From Paramecium octaurelia (taxonomy: Eukaryota > Ciliophora > Oligohymenophorea > Peniculida > Parameciidae), in assembly GCA_905182995.1 (NCBI GenBank), contig CAJJDP010000002.1:434001-498000 (forward strand): a DNA stretch of 64,000 nt. Direction: 5' to 3'. Positions 62,314 to 64,000 of this stretch are shown in pieces (position 1 is the stretch's first letter; each line of letters starts with the position of its first letter). The notes below the pieces were generated by a model. The model saw only the letters and a program-made list of their open reading frames with translations, searched no databases and had not been told where the DNA came from. A program made the position numbers and the translations under genes.

Positions 62314-63319
62314 TCACAAATTTGATCCATCTCTTGTTTTAATTCTCCTTCTGAAGAAGCTTTCTATGTCGTATTATCCAGGACCCTAAAATACTTGATT
62401 TATAATACAGGAATGATTTCAGCTTTTGGAATTCTTTTTTACGCCTTCCCAAAAGAAATGGAGGTTTTTCTAAGGCTAGTGTAATCATTAATATAGCTTA
62501 GAGGAGTAGAAGGTTTTGATTGTTAATGCACAATTTATTTAGGAAATGAAAACTTATATATTTATAATTCTTACGCTCACACTTCTGCTTTGAGGTAGTT
62601 CATAATCAGCTGGGCCAGGAGATTTCTCCTTTTTGCTGTTTCCTCTTGTTGCCTTACCAAAAACAGCTCTTGGTGAAGTATCAGTTGTAATTCTAGGAGA
62701 ATAATCTGATGGTCCAGGTCCTAAGAACATAGATTTTTCCATTCTTGGACTGGTTCCAATTTTAATACCTTTAGTTTTGCTTTCGTAAAAACTGTACTCG
62801 CCAGGACCAGGTAAAATTTCTTTTTTATTTTTCCGTTAACCTTTTGGTATTTTGAAACCTATGTCTGAACGTAAAAGCGATGGTATATTGTAACTTCCAG
62901 GTCCAGTAATATGATAGTTTATTTTTTATTTTCTCTCTACTTTTGGAATGTAACAAGCAGGGGCAAAATGTTTGGATTCCTGACTGTGTTTGGTTGGGCC
63001 TGGAGAGTCTTTGAGATTTATTAGCATTCGCTTTTCTTGCGGAAACTTAAATCCATGAGTAGTATAGGATAATTGGTTATATTTTCCAGGTCCTGGAGAA
63101 TCAGCTATTTTATAGAAGGAGTCTTTTGAGCCTGACATCACTGCTTTCGGACTCGATCGAAATGGAATAATAGGATGGTATTTTCCAGGACCTGGAGTAT
63201 CTAGATTAGGCATAACTTTTATTCTAGATCCCATTGTATATGCAGGGGAATTAGGTATTTTACTATAAACAGTCTAGGTTAATTACTCTTATTTAGCAAA
63301 TAAATTTACCTTATTTCAT
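62314..63319 (-). CDS. SHIPPO/ODF3-like (sperm-tail PG-rich repeat) protein
   Basis: Three introns (63288-63309, 62553-62574, 62386-62408; 22, 22, 23 nt) give 312 residues. PG-rich repeats recur throughout: SPAYTMGSR, TPGPGKYHPIIPF, SPGPGKYNQL, SPGPTKHSQESK, GPGSYNIPSLL, LPGPGEYSFYES, GPGPSDYSPRI, SPGPADYELPQ, IPGPGQYDIESFF. Such proteins line the inside of ciliary or flagellar microtubules or accompany them. The first short exon (MKQ...) is inferred because the repeat SPAYTMGSR extends upstream of the more obvious Met at 63234. Confidence 0.88.
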
Positions 63320-63573
63320 TCCAACAACTTTAATGAAACAATAAAAATAAATTATATTTGCTTATTTATTGAATTAATAGGAAGAATTCCTTATTTTAAG
63401 CAAATAATAAAAATATTATTATCTTAATGAGGATGGTGAATAATCACATTCTTAGATGGTTAAAATACTTTATTTTAATATTACTAATTATTTATTAAAT
63501 ATATTACGCTTAATGACATCATTATATTAAATTCATAAAAGAGGTAACAAAGAAAGATATTATAAATAATTAC

Positions 63574-64000
63574 ATGTTCTTATTGTTCTATCTATCCATC
63601 GCTACAGCTAGCAATTGTTTGAATCAATACGGATAAGTAGTAGATTATTGGTTGATCTTCAAATTGCCCAAAGACTCAGTCAATTAATATACAGGAATGG
63701 AATATTATTATTGTGATTCTACAACTTAATGTGCAGAGTTGAAGTATCAATACGAGAAATTAAATGATGCCACCTCTGCACTCTAAGTAACGATGGAATA
63801 GGTTCGCTTTAAGGATACAACTACAATGAATGTCATTTGGAATGATTAGCCATTTGATAAGGATTATTATCCCGATATGGCTCATTCTAAAGGAGTCTTG
63901 AGTGCTTCTTTAAATGGTCAAGCCTTTATAATCAATCACTCTACTCCAAAATTTCCAATTATGGATTCCAATTATGAGTAAAATATAATTCAAAAATATC
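63574..64000 (+). CDS. deoxyribonuclease II family protein, 5' part
   Basis: It runs off the end of the window after 142 codons. A signal peptide (MFLLFYLSIATASN) is followed by CLNQYGQVVDYWLIFKLPKD, YTGMEYYYCDSTTQCAELK, MNVIWNDQP, MAHSKGVLSASLNGQAFIIN and HSTPKFPIM. These match DNase II closely (W/F-x-IYKLPK, GHTKGVL, HSVPKFP). DNase II is an acid endonuclease of lysosomes and phagosomes, which suits a bacterivorous ciliate digesting prey DNA. The conserved C-terminal catalytic histidine lies beyond the window and cannot be checked. Confidence 0.92.

Overview
The window reads as macronuclear DNA of a ciliate, very probably Paramecium. Only TGA ends genes; TAA and TAG fall inside nearly every conserved protein and read as glutamine. 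Introns are tiny, mostly 20-34 nt with GTA at the start and AG (usually TAG) at the end. The DNA is very AT-rich and genes are often 30-400 bp apart. All gene models were read by eye with the ciliate code, joining exons only where frame and protein family agreed. About 29 protein genes or gene pieces are supported. I recognised no tRNA, rRNA, CRISPR array or intact transposon.

Layout. 1-7.0 kb: an unresolved gene end, a divergent actin (1924-3051), a small ORF, and a two-module PHD protein (3827-6988). 7.5-11.9 kb (minus): a 1,447-aa Gln/Glu/Asn-rich protein with about eighteen 39-residue repeats and a Ras-like CaaX tail. 12.4-19.5 kb: an unknown gene with a 104-nt intron, an IQ/MORN protein, an OSCA/TMEM63-like channel and an unknown gene. 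19.8-30.6 kb: an F-BAR protein with a 50-residue polyglutamine tract, a frame-disrupted PX/sorting-nexin gene, a coiled-coil gene, a glycogen-binding plus kelch protein, radial-spoke head RSPH4/6, proteasome subunit beta-2 (PSMB7), NECAP, and a UBE2K-type E2 enzyme.

30.9-40.3 kb: one 3,073-aa surface protein (signal peptide, LamG-like start, Cys-rich repeats, beta-helix repeats, multi-pass membrane C-terminus). 40.5-50.6 kb: a tandem-WWE protein, an unknown basic protein, an HP1-like chromodomain protein, a small coiled-coil protein, a protein-kinase pseudogene scrap, a 1,605-aa DEAH helicase resembling TDRD9/Spindle-E, and a B-box protein. 50.7-58.1 kb: an intronless 2,458-aa Gln/Glu/Asn/Asp-rich protein with about sixty histidine-containing 7-residue repeats; a short N-terminal motif links it to the repeat protein at 7.5-11.9 kb. 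58.1-64 kb: a WD40-like protein, a myristoylated pseudokinase, ribosomal protein uS14 (S29), a SHIPPO/ODF3 repeat protein, and the start of a DNase II.

Several products point to cilia (RSPH4/6, SHIPPO, MORN/IQ), others to trafficking (NECAP, F-BAR, PX), proteolysis (PSMB7, E2) and chromatin or small-RNA pathways (PHD, HP1-like, helicase). Eukaryotic neighbours need not share function. The most unusual content is the pair of giant low-complexity repeat proteins, whose real reading frame is visible only with the ciliate code.
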